Of a DNA stretch of 54,850 nt, positions 24,439-33,200 are shown one piece after another. Position 1 is the stretch's first letter. The number at the start of each line of letters is the position of its first letter. This stretch comes from Desulfobacteraceae bacterium (GTDB lineage: Bacteria > Desulfobacterota > Desulfobacteria > Desulfobacterales > Desulfosalsimonadaceae): positions 1-54,850 of the forward strand of contig JAABTJ010000020.1 in NCBI GenBank assembly GCA_011389935.1, read 5' to 3'. The notes under the pieces are model-generated. The model was not told where the DNA came from and made no database searches. It saw only the letters and a list, made by a program, of their open reading frames with translations. A program made the position numbers and the translations under genes.

Positions 24439-25722
24439 ATGAAAGAAGCCCACAGCCCCGACCATGCCCCCCTGCTGGCGCAGGTCGTCTCCACCGGGGA
24501 CGAGGTCCTCACCGGGGCGATCGTCGATACCAATTCCGCGTTTATCGCCGCCAGGCTGCTGGAGGTCGGCCTTCACGTCACCCGGCATACCGCCGTGGGG
24601 GATGACGCCCTCCGGCTGCGGGACCTGCTGGTCGAAATCGGAGATCATGCGGATATCGCCGTTGTCACCGGCGGACTCGGCCCCACCGTGGACGACATCA
24701 CGGCCCGGGCCGCGGCCGATGCCGCCGGCGTTGCACTGGTTGAAAACGCCGCGGCCCTTGCCTCCATCCAGGCCTTTTTTGAGCGCTTTTCCCGGTCCAT
24801 GAGCCCGTCGGATCACAAGCAGGCCCTTTTTCCGGAAAACGCGGATATCCTTTTCAACCGTTCCGGCACGGCGCCCGGATTTGCAATGACCATCGGCAAA
24901 TGCCGGTTTTTTTTTCTGCCCGGCGTCCCCCGGGAGATGCAAACCATGATGGCGGAACTGGTGATTCCCGCAATCCGGGCGGATTACATTCCGCCCGACC
25001 GCCAACAGCACTACCGGGAAAAGCAGTTGTCGCTTTTCGGGCTCCCCGAGGCCGAGGTCAACCAGCGCCTCATCGAGCCTTCAAAACAGTTCAAAGAAGT
25101 GAAACTGGGCATGCTGGCCCGGTTCCCCGTAATTATTGTCAAGCTGTTCGCCTTCGGCCGGGATCCGGACGAAATCGGCTCCCGGATCGAGGCGGCCGCC
25201 GGTCGGGTTCATGAGGCCCTTGGCCGCTGGATGTTTTCGGACAACGGGGATGCCCTGGAAACGGTGGTCGCAGGGCTCCTCACGGGAAAAGGCCTTACCG
25301 TGGCCGTTGCCGAAAGCTGCACCGGCGGGCTGATTTCCGATCGCCTGACCAACGTGTCCGGCAGCTCCGATTATTTCCTCATGTCGGCGGTCACCTATGC
25401 AAACGAGGCAAAAACGGCTATACTAGGTGTTTCGCCGGATACCATTGAAGCGCACGGCGCGGTATCCGAGCAGACGGCCGGCGAGATGGCCGCTGGCATC
25501 CGTCGTATATCCGGTGCGGACTATGGCGTTGCCACCTCCGGGATTGCCGGGCCGACCGGCGGGACGGACGACAAACCCGTGGGAACCCTCTGCGTTGCCA
25601 TTGCCGGGCCCCAAGGGGTGATCTCCAAGCGCCGCGTGCTTCCGTTCCGGGACAGGGCGGCCAACAAGGAGATTTTCGCGTACGTGGCCCTGGACATGCT
25701 CCGGCGCGAACTGATCGCATAG
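24439..25722 (+). CDS. cinA: CinA-family protein (MoCF-like domain plus NMN amidohydrolase domain)
   Basis: The start at ATG 24439 (AGGA upstream) gives 427 residues. The N-terminal COG1058 domain shows VVSTGDEVLTGAIVDTNS near 15-32, VVTGGLGPTVDDIT near 75-88, and FFLPGVPREM. The C-terminal nicotinamide-nucleotide amidase domain has VAVAESCTGGLIS, GSSDYF, VTYANEAKTAILGV, and TSGIAGPTGGTDDKPVGTL. Together they are linked to pyridine-nucleotide recycling: ADP-ribose hydrolysis and NMN deamidation. It appears to stand as its own unit with the J-domain gene 65 bases downstream. Confidence 0.9.
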   Translation: MKEAHSPDHAPLLAQVVSTGDEVLTGAIVDTNSAFIAARLLEVGLHVTRHTAVGDDALRLRDLLVEIGDHADIAVVTGGLGPTVDDITARAAADAAGVALVENAAALASIQAFFERFSRSMSPSDHKQALFPENADILFNRSGTAPGFAMTIGKCRFFFLPGVPREMQTMMAELVIPAIRADYIPPDRQQHYREKQLSLFGLPEAEVNQRLIEPSKQFKEVKLGMLARFPVIIVKLFAFGRDPDEIGSRIEAAAGRVHEALGRWMFSDNGDALETVVAGLLTGKGLTVAVAESCTGGLISDRLTNVSGSSDYFLMSAVTYANEAKTAILGVSPDTIEAHGAVSEQTAGEMAAGIRRISGADYGVATSGIAGPTGGTDDKPVGTLCVAIAGPQGVISKRRVLPFRDRAANKEIFAYVALDMLRRELIA

Positions 25723-25786
25723 CAAGTCCATACAGGTGCGGCAAGCCGTTTCCTGATAACGATTACCATAAAGGAAGCAGTATACA

Positions 25787-26128
25787 ATGGGATACAAAGG
25801 AAAAGTTCTGGGCGGCGGCATCGGCTTTGTTTTCGGCGGCCCGTGGGGCGCCGCTGCCGGTGCGACCGTGGGGCACCTCTATGACAACGATGACACCAAG
25901 CCTCCGCGTGTGAAGGCGCCAAACGCCAGGTATTACGAAGTGCTCGGCTGCAAGCCCGCCGATGAAAACGAAACTCTCAGGAAGCAATACCGGAAACTGG
26001 TCAAGGAATACCACCCCGACGCCATTGCGGCCAGGGACCTTCCGGAAAAGCGCGCTGCCGATGCCAACAGGCGCTTCCACGAGATCCAGGCCGCCTGGGA
26101 AGCGATCCGCAAAGAACGGAAGATGTAG
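25787..26128 (+). CDS. Short J-domain protein with glycine-rich N-terminus
   Basis: The 113-residue protein has a glycine-rich hydrophobic start (VLGGGIGFVFGGPWGAAAGATVG, about residues 7-29) that may insert in the membrane. A C-terminal J domain (about 48-113) carries the HPD signature in EYHPDAI. The plan recalls DjlA without the central TerB-like part. J domains stimulate the ATPase of DnaK. It precedes the aminopeptidase gene by 55 bases; a joint role in protein turnover is only a guess. Confidence 0.8.
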   Translation: MGYKGKVLGGGIGFVFGGPWGAAAGATVGHLYDNDDTKPPRVKAPNARYYEVLGCKPADENETLRKQYRKLVKEYHPDAIAARDLPEKRAADANRRFHEIQAAWEAIRKERKM

Positions 26129-26183
26129 CCGCTGCCGGGTCCTGGAAGAGGCAATGAAAAAGCGCAACAACAAGGAGTAGCCA

Positions 26184-27632
26184 TTGCTGCATATAACCGC
26201 AGAAGATCTTGCACAATGTGAAACCGGCCTTTTGGCAATACCCGTATGCGAGGATGCGAATCTGTCGCGCAACCCGGTTGTGGTAAAGCTGATCGACCGG
26301 GCCATGTCATACCCCGAATTCAAAGGGGGGGTCGGCGATGAACTGATGCTCTACGACGCCGAAGGCGTTTCGGCCTCCCGGGTGCTTTTTATCGGCGTCG
26401 GCAAAAAGGAAAAGGCCGATCCCGATTCTTTCCGCACAGCCGCCGGAAAAGCGGTAAAACGGGCCATCCAGTCCAGGCAAAGGGAGATTGTTTTTTGCGG
26501 CTGCGGGAAAAAAGCGTTCGTGCATGCCATGATGGAGGGGGCCTTGCTCGGCAACCACCTGTTCGACTTTTACAAGCAGGACCGGGAAAAAAAACCCTTG
26601 TCAAAAATCACCGTTCACGTCGAGTCGTCGCGGCAGGACGCATTTGCGCAAGCCGTTTCCGGTATCGAGGCTGTCTGCAGGGGGACGATCATGGCCCGGG
26701 ACTGGGTGAGCGCGCCGCCCAACGACAAGCGGCCGGATATGTTCGCCCGATCCATTGTCAAGGCGGCGGACATGGAGAACCTCACCATCGTTGATATCGA
26801 CGAGAGAAATATCCGGAAAAACAAACTGAACGCCCTGCTGGCCGTGGGTGCCGGCAGCGACACCCGGCCCCGCATGGTGGTGATCGACTACCGCCCCGAC
26901 AAGTACGACAAGACCATCGCGCTCGTGGGAAAAGGGGTGACCTTTGATTCCGGCGGGCTCAATCTCAAACCGGGCAGCGGGATAACGGACATGAAGCAGG
27001 ACATGGCCGGCGCCGCCGCCGTTGCCGCAACCCTGATTACGGCGGCCCGAATGGAGATTGGCCACCGGATTATCGGCATCCTTCCCCTGGTGGAAAACAT
27101 GCCATCGGGCAATGCCTATCGCCCCGGGGATATCATCCGGACCGCCTCCGGCAAGACCGTCGAGATCGCCAATACGGACGCCGAGGGGCGGATGATCCTG
27201 GCCGATGCGATTTTTTATGCCGTCAAGCAGTACAACCCGGACACCCTCATCGACGTGGCTACCCTGACCGGGGCCTGCAAAATGGCCTTGGGGAATAAAT
27301 TCGCGGGGGTTTTCTCCTTTGATGCCCGGCTGGCCGCCCGGCTCGTATCATCGGGGAAAAAAACCCATGAGCGCTGCTGGGCCATGCCCATGCCGGAGGA
27401 TTACCGGGACATGCTCAAAAGCGACATCGCGGACATCCGGAATGTCGGAAAATCCCGGTGGGGCGGGGCCATTGCCGCGGCGCTGTTCCTCTCCGAATTC
27501 GTTCAGGACGTCAATTGGGCGCATATCGACATCGCGGGGCCCGCTTTTTCGGACAAGGCCGATGCCTACTGCCCTTCGGGGGGCACCGGTTTCGGCGTCC
27601 GGCTGCTCATCGACTGGCTGGGTGGATTGTAG
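26184..27632 (+). CDS. pepA: Leucyl aminopeptidase (M17)
   Basis: The start is TTG 26184 with AAGGAG eight bases before, giving 482 residues. The C-terminal M17 domain has the metal and catalytic motifs VGKGVTFDSGGLNLKPG (Lys and Asp), DMAGAAAV, and the signature NTDAEGRMILADA. The N-terminal macrodomain-like lobe covers about 1-165. The enzyme is a cytosolic two-metal hexamer removing N-terminal residues from peptides. The end, AYCPSGGTGFGVRLL, is typical. Confidence 0.93.
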   Translation: MLHITAEDLAQCETGLLAIPVCEDANLSRNPVVVKLIDRAMSYPEFKGGVGDELMLYDAEGVSASRVLFIGVGKKEKADPDSFRTAAGKAVKRAIQSRQREIVFCGCGKKAFVHAMMEGALLGNHLFDFYKQDREKKPLSKITVHVESSRQDAFAQAVSGIEAVCRGTIMARDWVSAPPNDKRPDMFARSIVKAADMENLTIVDIDERNIRKNKLNALLAVGAGSDTRPRMVVIDYRPDKYDKTIALVGKGVTFDSGGLNLKPGSGITDMKQDMAGAAAVAATLITAARMEIGHRIIGILPLVENMPSGNAYRPGDIIRTASGKTVEIANTDAEGRMILADAIFYAVKQYNPDTLIDVATLTGACKMALGNKFAGVFSFDARLAARLVSSGKKTHERCWAMPMPEDYRDMLKSDIADIRNVGKSRWGGAIAAALFLSEFVQDVNWAHIDIAGPAFSDKADAYCPSGGTGFGVRLLIDWLGGL

Positions 27633-27727
27633 GCAAACATCGACGAACATACGGCGAACACATTTTCCCGACCCCCTGCACGGGGCAGGCACGCAGGTGC
27701 CGGGAGATTTTATAACCCTGAACCCTG

Positions 27728-27880
27728 ATGAACTCGTAAAAAGTCAGTTTTGGAGGGCAAAGTAAAAAGTTCAAGATCAAGGCGCGTGCAATCTTTGAAG
27801 GATTGAGCGTACTTCGCCGTACGTGAGATTCTTCAAAGATTGTACGCAATGCAGATATTGGACTTTTTACGAAGCCCTCA
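27728..27880. repeat. Intergenic palindromic element, family 1, copy E
   Basis: Nearly the same sequence as copy A over its whole length. Ends are CGTAAAAAGTC (27735) and GACTTTTTAC (27861-27870), followed by GAAGCCCTCA. It lies between pepA and the epimerase gene, both on the plus strand, so a terminator role would separate the two units. Confidence 0.85.
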
Positions 27881-27910
27881 ACCCTTATCATCAAAAAGCG
27901 GTTATCTTTC

Positions 27911-28924
27911 ATGAAAAACATTCTCGTAACCGGCGCTGCCGGCTTTATCGGCTTCCATCTCTGCCAGCGCCTGGCGGAGGACGGGTACACGGTCATCGGC
28001 ATCGACAACCTGTCCGACTACTACGACGTGGGATTGAAAAAGGAGCGCCTGAAGCAGCTCTCGGCCCAGGATACGTTCCATTTTCACCGGCTTGACATCA
28101 GCGACAAATCCCGCCTGGAATGGCTGTTCGGCAAGTATCCCTTCGATACCGTCGTCAACCTGGCCGCCCAGGCCGGCGTCCGCTATTCCCTGAAAAACCC
28201 CCATATCTACGTGGACACCAATATCGTCGGTTTTGTCAACCTGCTGGAATGCTGCCGCCACAACGGTATTTCTCACCTGGTGTTCGCGTCGTCCAGTTCA
28301 GTGTACGGCGCCAACACGAAAATGCCGTTTTCCGTGCATGACAACGTGGACCACCCGGTATCGCTTTATGCTGCCAGCAAAAAAGCAAACGAACTCATGG
28401 CCCATACCTACAGCCATCTCTACGGGCTCAACTGCACCGGCCTGCGCTTCTTCACGGTCTACGGCCCCTGGGGGCGGCCGGACATGGCCCTGTTTCTTTT
28501 CACCCGGGCGATCCTTTCCGGGGAGCCCATCAAGGTGTTCAACCACGGCAACATGCAGCGGGATTTCACCTATATCGACGACATCGTGGAAGGGGTGTTC
28601 CGTATCATGAAAAAGCGCCCGGAGCCCAATCCCGAGTGGTCCGGTAACACACCGGATCCGGGCACGTCCTACGCCCCGTACCGCATTTACAATATCGGCA
28701 ACAACAACCCGGAAAATCTCATGCGTTTTATCGCGGTCCTGGAGGACGCCCTGGGAACAAAGGCGGAAAAACAGATGCTCGACATGCAGCCGGGAGACGT
28801 GCCTTCCACGTATGCGGATATCGATGACTTGTACGACGCCGTCGGCTTCCGCCCCCAAACCACCATCGAAGAAGGGATCAACCGCTTTGTCGCGTGGTAC
28901 AAAACCTATTATGACGGAAAATAG
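27911..28924 (+). CDS. UDP-glucuronate 4-epimerase-type NAD-dependent epimerase
   Basis: The 337-residue extended SDR has the NAD motif VTGAAGFIGFHL (6-17), IDNLSDYYDVGLKKERL, the segment NLAAQAGVRYSL, and the active-site SSSSVYG with YAASKKANE (Tyr153, Lys157). It also has RFFTVYGPWGRPDMALF, all characteristic of the GAE/Cap1J/LspL group that interconverts UDP-glucuronate and UDP-galacturonate. It is cytosolic and would feed surface polysaccharide synthesis. The two short genes after it are on the same strand and may be co-transcribed. Confidence 0.9.
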   Translation: MKNILVTGAAGFIGFHLCQRLAEDGYTVIGIDNLSDYYDVGLKKERLKQLSAQDTFHFHRLDISDKSRLEWLFGKYPFDTVVNLAAQAGVRYSLKNPHIYVDTNIVGFVNLLECCRHNGISHLVFASSSSVYGANTKMPFSVHDNVDHPVSLYAASKKANELMAHTYSHLYGLNCTGLRFFTVYGPWGRPDMALFLFTRAILSGEPIKVFNHGNMQRDFTYIDDIVEGVFRIMKKRPEPNPEWSGNTPDPGTSYAPYRIYNIGNNNPENLMRFIAVLEDALGTKAEKQMLDMQPGDVPSTYADIDDLYDAVGFRPQTTIEEGINRFVAWYKTYYDGK

Positions 28925-28969
28925 GCGCATGGCTGCCTTCCTGCGCACCAAAGAATTTTCGGATGCTCT

Positions 28970-29170
28970 ATGCAGAAAAACCTGATTATCATCGGTCTTG
29001 CCATCATCATTGTCGGGCTCGGCTGGCACTGGATCACCAAGCTTCCCATCGGACGGCTCCCGGGGGACATCGTCATCGGCCGTTCCAACATGAAGATCTA
29101 CATCCCCATCACCACGATGATCATCATCTCCGTCATTCTTTCGGTGATCATGTGGATATTGAGACGATAG
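28970..29170 (+). CDS. DUF2905 family small membrane protein
   Basis: The 66-residue protein has two hydrophobic helices (about 5-22 and 44-62) separated by the conserved loop KLPIGRLPGDIVIGR, diagnostic of DUF2905. No function is known. It sits 45 bases after the epimerase gene and 15 before the nucleotidase gene, which suggests an operon. Confidence 0.85.
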   Translation: MQKNLIIIGLAIIIVGLGWHWITKLPIGRLPGDIVIGRSNMKIYIPITTMIIISVILSVIMWILRR

Positions 29171-29185
29171 GAGAAAAAAGACCCC

Positions 29186-31135
29186 ATGCGCACCCGCATT
29201 CTTGTACTCATTCTTTTCGCCTTTGCACCGGCCCTTGCCGTTGCTTCGGAGACGACCATCACCCTGCTTCACACCAATGACCTGCACTCCCACCTCATGC
29301 CGTTTTCCCCTGAAATCGACTACATTCCCGACCGGACGGGCGCAGACGACACCATCGGCGGGTGGGCCAGGATCGCCACGGTCCTGGCGGATGAACGTGA
29401 AAAACGGACTCATCCCACCTTCACGGTGGATGCCGGCGATTTCACCATGGGGACGCTCTTTCATATGCTTGCCCGGGAATACGCCTTTGAGCTGCGTCTG
29501 ATGCAAAAGATGGGGTATGACTTTGCCACGCTGGGCAACCACGAATTTGATATGTTTCCCGACGGCCTGGCCCGGATCATCACCACCGCAAACGATAAGA
29601 ATCAGCTCCCGGAAATCGTTTTTGCCAGTGCGGTGTTTTCCGAAGAAAGCGACAGGGACAATTCGTTGGAGGCGGTATTTGAACAGGGGCTCGTGCGCCC
29701 CTACGCTGTGAAAGAGATAGACGGCGTCCGGGTCGGCTTCTACGGCATCATTGGGAAAATCGCGGCAGACCAGGCCCCGTTCGCATCGCCGGTCACGTTC
29801 CGCGATCCGGTGGAGATTTCCCGGGAAATGGTCGGCCTTTTGCGCGAAAAGGAAAACGTCGACATCGTGGTCTGCCTCTCCCATTCCGGGCTCGACACGC
29901 CGCCCGTTTCCGAAGATGAAAAGCTGGCCGAGCAGGTGCCGGGCATCGACGTGATCATTTCCGCTCACAGCCACACCCGCCTTGACACGCCCCGCGTCGC
30001 AGGCAGCACCATCATCGTCCAGACCGGCAAGTACGGCAGCGCCGTGGGGGTGCTGGACCTCTCCTTTGACGGGGAAACCACTACCCTTAACGACTACCGC
30101 CTGATCGACATTGACGACGCGATCCCGGCGGACCCCCGAATCCAGGCGGAGATCGACGCCTATATCGATGTCATCGATGAGAACCTGCTGCACCCGCGCG
30201 GGCTTTCCTACTGGAAGACAATCGGACGCACGGGCTTCGACATGCGCCTCTATGAAGCGGAATCCACCGTGGGCAATTTTCTGGCGGACGGGCTCCGCTG
30301 GTACGTCAATGCGCGCGATTATGATCCCCGGGATCCGGAAAGCCTCGTACGAATGGCCATTAAGGCAAACGGCGTCATCCGCGCCGATATCCTCAAGGGG
30401 GAAACCGGCCGACTGGCCGTGGCGGACATCTTCCGCACGCTTCCGCTGGGAATCGGCATGGACGAGGTACATTCTCCCGGCTACCCCATTGTCACCTGCT
30501 ACATCCACGCCTACGAGATCAAGCGCGCCCTTGAAGTGATCACCACGGTCTATCCCCTCAAGGGGGACGACTATTATATCCAGCTCTCCGGCGTCAAGTT
30601 CACCTACAACCCCTACCGCGCCCCATTTGACCGCGTCACCGGCATCTGGATGGAATCCGAAGACGGCACCGGCTATGAACCCCTGGATTATTCCCGGTCC
30701 AACGACGCCCTCTACCGCGTGGCCGCCAACATCTACGAGGGGACCTTCCTGCAGGTCATCGGCGATTTTACCTACAACCTTCTCACCATCGTCCCCAAGG
30801 ACCGCCACGGGAACCCCGTTGACTCCCCGGTCGATTTCCGGGTGGATGTCGACCCCGAAGCGCCCGGTGTCCAGGAGTTGAAGGAGTGGATGGCCGTCAT
30901 GGACTACATCGCCCATTTCGAGGATACAACCGGCGACGGCCTGCCGGATGTCCCCGACCAATACCGAAGCACCCAGGGACGGATCGTCAAAGCGCCGAGT
31001 CTCAACCCGGTCAATCTGCTCTACCGGGGGACCCTTGTCACCTGGGGCGCCCTGGGCATCCTGGTGCTGGCGCTCTGCGTCATCGCCCTGTTTCTCCGCC
31101 TTGCCTGGAAAGCAATAGGGGGACGCCCACAATAG
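29186..31135 (+). CDS. Exported 5'-nucleotidase/UDP-sugar hydrolase-like protein with C-terminal membrane anchor
   Basis: The 649-residue protein starts with a signal peptide (1-22, cleavage after AVAS). The metallophosphatase domain shows LLHTNDLHSH, DAGDFTMGT, TLGNHEFD, CLSHSGLD, and SAHSHTR, the full set of UshA-type metal ligands. The C-terminal 5'-nucleotidase domain spans about 350-590 (GNFLADGLR, KANGVIRADI). A final hydrophobic helix near 622-640 would anchor it, unlike soluble UshA. It should hydrolyse extracytoplasmic nucleotides. The last residues (GGRPQ) are encoded by a REP sequence that overlaps the 3' end. Confidence 0.88.
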   Translation: MRTRILVLILFAFAPALAVASETTITLLHTNDLHSHLMPFSPEIDYIPDRTGADDTIGGWARIATVLADEREKRTHPTFTVDAGDFTMGTLFHMLAREYAFELRLMQKMGYDFATLGNHEFDMFPDGLARIITTANDKNQLPEIVFASAVFSEESDRDNSLEAVFEQGLVRPYAVKEIDGVRVGFYGIIGKIAADQAPFASPVTFRDPVEISREMVGLLREKENVDIVVCLSHSGLDTPPVSEDEKLAEQVPGIDVIISAHSHTRLDTPRVAGSTIIVQTGKYGSAVGVLDLSFDGETTTLNDYRLIDIDDAIPADPRIQAEIDAYIDVIDENLLHPRGLSYWKTIGRTGFDMRLYEAESTVGNFLADGLRWYVNARDYDPRDPESLVRMAIKANGVIRADILKGETGRLAVADIFRTLPLGIGMDEVHSPGYPIVTCYIHAYEIKRALEVITTVYPLKGDDYYIQLSGVKFTYNPYRAPFDRVTGIWMESEDGTGYEPLDYSRSNDALYRVAANIYEGTFLQVIGDFTYNLLTIVPKDRHGNPVDSPVDFRVDVDPEAPGVQELKEWMAVMDYIAHFEDTTGDGLPDVPDQYRSTQGRIVKAPSLNPVNLLYRGTLVTWGALGILVLALCVIALFLRLAWKAIGGRPQ

Positions 31136-31162
31136 GGGAACGCCCATGAAATTATGCGTTTC
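31118..31162 (+). repeat. REP doublet overlapping the 3' end of the nucleotidase gene
   Basis: A partial copy (GGGGGACGCCCA, 31118-31129) is followed by a full 28-base copy (31135-31162) that matches the RAYT-flanking REP with one change. The partial copy codes for the end of the protein and the stop codon lies between the two. Confidence 0.8.
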
Positions 31163-31216
31163 TTCTTCTTCTTCTTCTTTTTACCCGCTCGTTGATCCAC
31201 CGGACAAGGAGGCCTG

Positions 31217-31462
31217 ATGGTTATCACCCTTTCCAACGGCAGAAAAGTTGACACCGAGTCCGAGCTGACGTCGGAAGAACGACACATAGTCCAGAAGCTG
31301 TACGCCTGGGCGTCCGTGGTCGACAGTGCTGCGCATTTCCGGGAGAAAAAGCGGGAGGCGATCCAGTCGGGGTGGAACAGTTCCGGGCCGGTGACCCAGC
31401 GCGACATCCTGCGTCAGATCATTGCCGATCTTGAAAAATCGGTTGTCAAAAGAACCAGATAA
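31217..31462 (+). CDS. Small hypothetical protein
   Basis: I do not recognise this 81-residue protein. It starts at an ATG with GGAGG ten bases upstream, which makes translation likely. It is soluble and helical, with a predicted beta-hairpin start (VITLSNGRKVDT) and a charged centre. It lies after the REP doublet and converges on the TauE-like gene at the end of the GRE operon. No partner is apparent. Confidence 0.6.
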   Translation: MVITLSNGRKVDTESELTSEERHIVQKLYAWASVVDSAAHFREKKREAIQSGWNSSGPVTQRDILRQIIADLEKSVVKRTR

Positions 31463-31513
31463 GTGCAATTCGCATATTCATAAGGCCGCACATTCTCTTG
31501 GCTGAAAAAAGCC

Positions 31514-32239
31514 TCACAGCCACAGCATAACACTCGAAGCAAGCAACAGCAGGTCCACGGCAGTGATGTAGATGCGGGCGTTTATTCTGTTGAAAAGGAG
31601 GGCGCCTGCTGCTGCACCGGTCAGCACGGCGGGGCTGTAGACCAATGAATGCCAAAGCCATTGTTCGGTAAATACGTCGCCGATCACGAACATCACGGCG
31701 GTTATCAGGTTGACGGCAGTAAAATAGGCGCCCAGGTAGCCCTTGGCTTTTTCCGGGTTTTGTTCAATGGAGCGGACGTAGATGACCGCAGGCGGACCCC
31801 CGGCGGCATACGCCCCTTGAAACCAGCCGCCGATCAAGCCGCACGCAAGACCCAGGATCCGGGACCGGCCCGTTCGTCGGAGCATGGTCGTGGCCGCCGG
31901 GAACCGGTTGGCCGCCACAGACAATACAATGAACACGGCCAGGCATCGTTTGAGCCACAATTCCGGGAAAAGGTGAAGGGACCAGAGGCCGGCAGGGATG
32001 GCCAGGCAGGCCCCGGCAACCAAGGGCAGCAGGATGTTCAGGTCGAGAAGTTTTCCAAAGCGGCCGGTATGGTACAAGACCAGGACCAGGACATAGGGAA
32101 AGATAAAGCCCACCGAGATCTTGATGGGAAGCAGCAAGGACAGAAGAGGAAGCGTGACCAGGGCGAATCCGAACCCGGCAAAACTGAACGTAAACCCGCC
32201 CATGGCAAGGATAAGGACAATGACATAGTTAAAGGGCAT
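31514..32239 (-). CDS. TauE/SafE family permease
   Basis: The ATG at 32239 overlaps the activase stop by 11 bases, giving 241 residues; a longer frame upstream is out of place because it lies inside the activase gene. It has about seven to eight hydrophobic helices in two halves, with the family patterns GGFTFSFAGFGFALVTLPLL near the start and GLACGLIGGWFQGAYAAGGPPAVIY in the second half. TauE/SafE proteins export sulfite, sulfoacetate or other organic anions. As the last gene of the GRE operon it could export an end product such as sulfite or an organic acid, or import the substrate. Confidence 0.85.
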   Translation of the reverse strand: MPFNYVIVLILAMGGFTFSFAGFGFALVTLPLLSLLLPIKISVGFIFPYVLVLVLYHTGRFGKLLDLNILLPLVAGACLAIPAGLWSLHLFPELWLKRCLAVFIVLSVAANRFPAATTMLRRTGRSRILGLACGLIGGWFQGAYAAGGPPAVIYVRSIEQNPEKAKGYLGAYFTAVNLITAVMFVIGDVFTEQWLWHSLVYSPAVLTGAAAGALLFNRINARIYITAVDLLLLASSVMLWL

Positions 32240-33161
32240 CTTGGGTTCCGGGGTGCCGTGCGGGAAATTGTGCAGCAATGCCGATTTGTTCAAGTGCATC
32301 GGCGATATGTCTGTAATCGATATTTTTATCGGAGAGCATGAGCGGCCGCTTTTCCGTCTGCAGGCGGGGAAGCTTGGATTCCCAGAACGGATTATAGGGG
32401 AGCAGCTGCATCTCATGAATTCCGATGGAGCGCAGAGTGCGCCCGATCCGGGCGATCTGTTCCGGCGCCGTGTTTATGCCGGGCAGCACCGGCATCCGAA
32501 CGGTTACAGGAACCGTCCCCTTTTTGAGCGCCGCCAGGTTTTCCAGGATGAGCTCCCGGTCTCCGCCGGTCATCGTCCGGTATTCCTCCGGGCCCGGCAG
32601 CTTAAAATCGTAGTAAATGTGGTCGAGCATCGGCAGCAGCGCGTCTATCTTTGAATAGGCGTAGTTTCCGGCAGTCTCCAGGAGCACGCTTACATGTTCT
32701 TCTCGCAGCAATGGCAGAAAGCCCCGCAGGAAGTCCGACTGCATCACGGGTTCGCCGCCGGACAGGGTTACGCCCCCCCCGGATACGTTGTAAAACGAGC
32801 GGTCCGCCAGGCAATCGTCCAGCAGGTCGTCGGCCGTAATGGTCCGCCCGACGAGAACCAGCGCTTCGGCGGGGCATGTTTCCGCGCAGAGACCGCAGGA
32901 ATCGCATATCCGCCAGTCGATGCGGCCGGGCCTGTCGGCCGGAATCGCTCCTGTCGGGCAGACGTGGCCGCACATGCCGCACCCGATACACCGGTCAACA
33001 TAGACGGCCATTTCCTTTCCGGGGCGGATCGATTCGGGATTCTGGCACCATCGGCAATTCATGGTGCACCCTTTGAAGAATACGGTCGTTCGGATACCGG
33101 GCCCGTCGTGGATGGAGAACCGCTGGATATCGAAAATCGTCGCTGTGTCAACCGATGTCAC
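32229..33161 (-). CDS. Glycyl radical enzyme activating enzyme (radical SAM)
   Basis: The start is GTG 33161 with AAAGGAAA upstream; the protein has 310 residues. The radical-SAM cluster motif is CTMNCRWC (residues 32-39). Two ferredoxin-type motifs follow (CIGCGMCGHVCP near 59-70, CDSCGLCAETCP near 86-97), as in activases of eliminating GREs but not of pyruvate formate-lyase. SGGEP near 133 binds SAM. It would abstract a hydrogen from Gly840 of the neighbouring GRE, using reduced ferredoxin or flavodoxin. It begins 39 bases after the GRE gene. Confidence 0.95.
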   Translation of the reverse strand: MTSVDTATIFDIQRFSIHDGPGIRTTVFFKGCTMNCRWCQNPESIRPGKEMAVYVDRCIGCGMCGHVCPTGAIPADRPGRIDWRICDSCGLCAETCPAEALVLVGRTITADDLLDDCLADRSFYNVSGGGVTLSGGEPVMQSDFLRGFLPLLREEHVSVLLETAGNYAYSKIDALLPMLDHIYYDFKLPGPEEYRTMTGGDRELILENLAALKKGTVPVTVRMPVLPGINTAPEQIARIGRTLRSIGIHEMQLLPYNPFWESKLPRLQTEKRPLMLSDKNIDYRHIADALEQIGIAAQFPARHPGTQDAL

Positions 33162-33200
33162 TGGCTGTTTCCTTTCATGGTCGTATTGGGCGACGCATGG

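Noticed and set aside
5651..27880. The dispersed palindromes as a CRISPR array or as tRNA genes
   Set aside because: Copies are kilobases apart, without regular spacers, and do not fold as a cloverleaf.
28298..31147. A 949-codon minus-strand open frame
   Set aside because: It is antisense to the UDP-glucuronate epimerase and 5'-nucleotidase genes, both with full motif sets; its protein is low-complexity and unlike any family. GC-rich third positions cause such long antisense frames.
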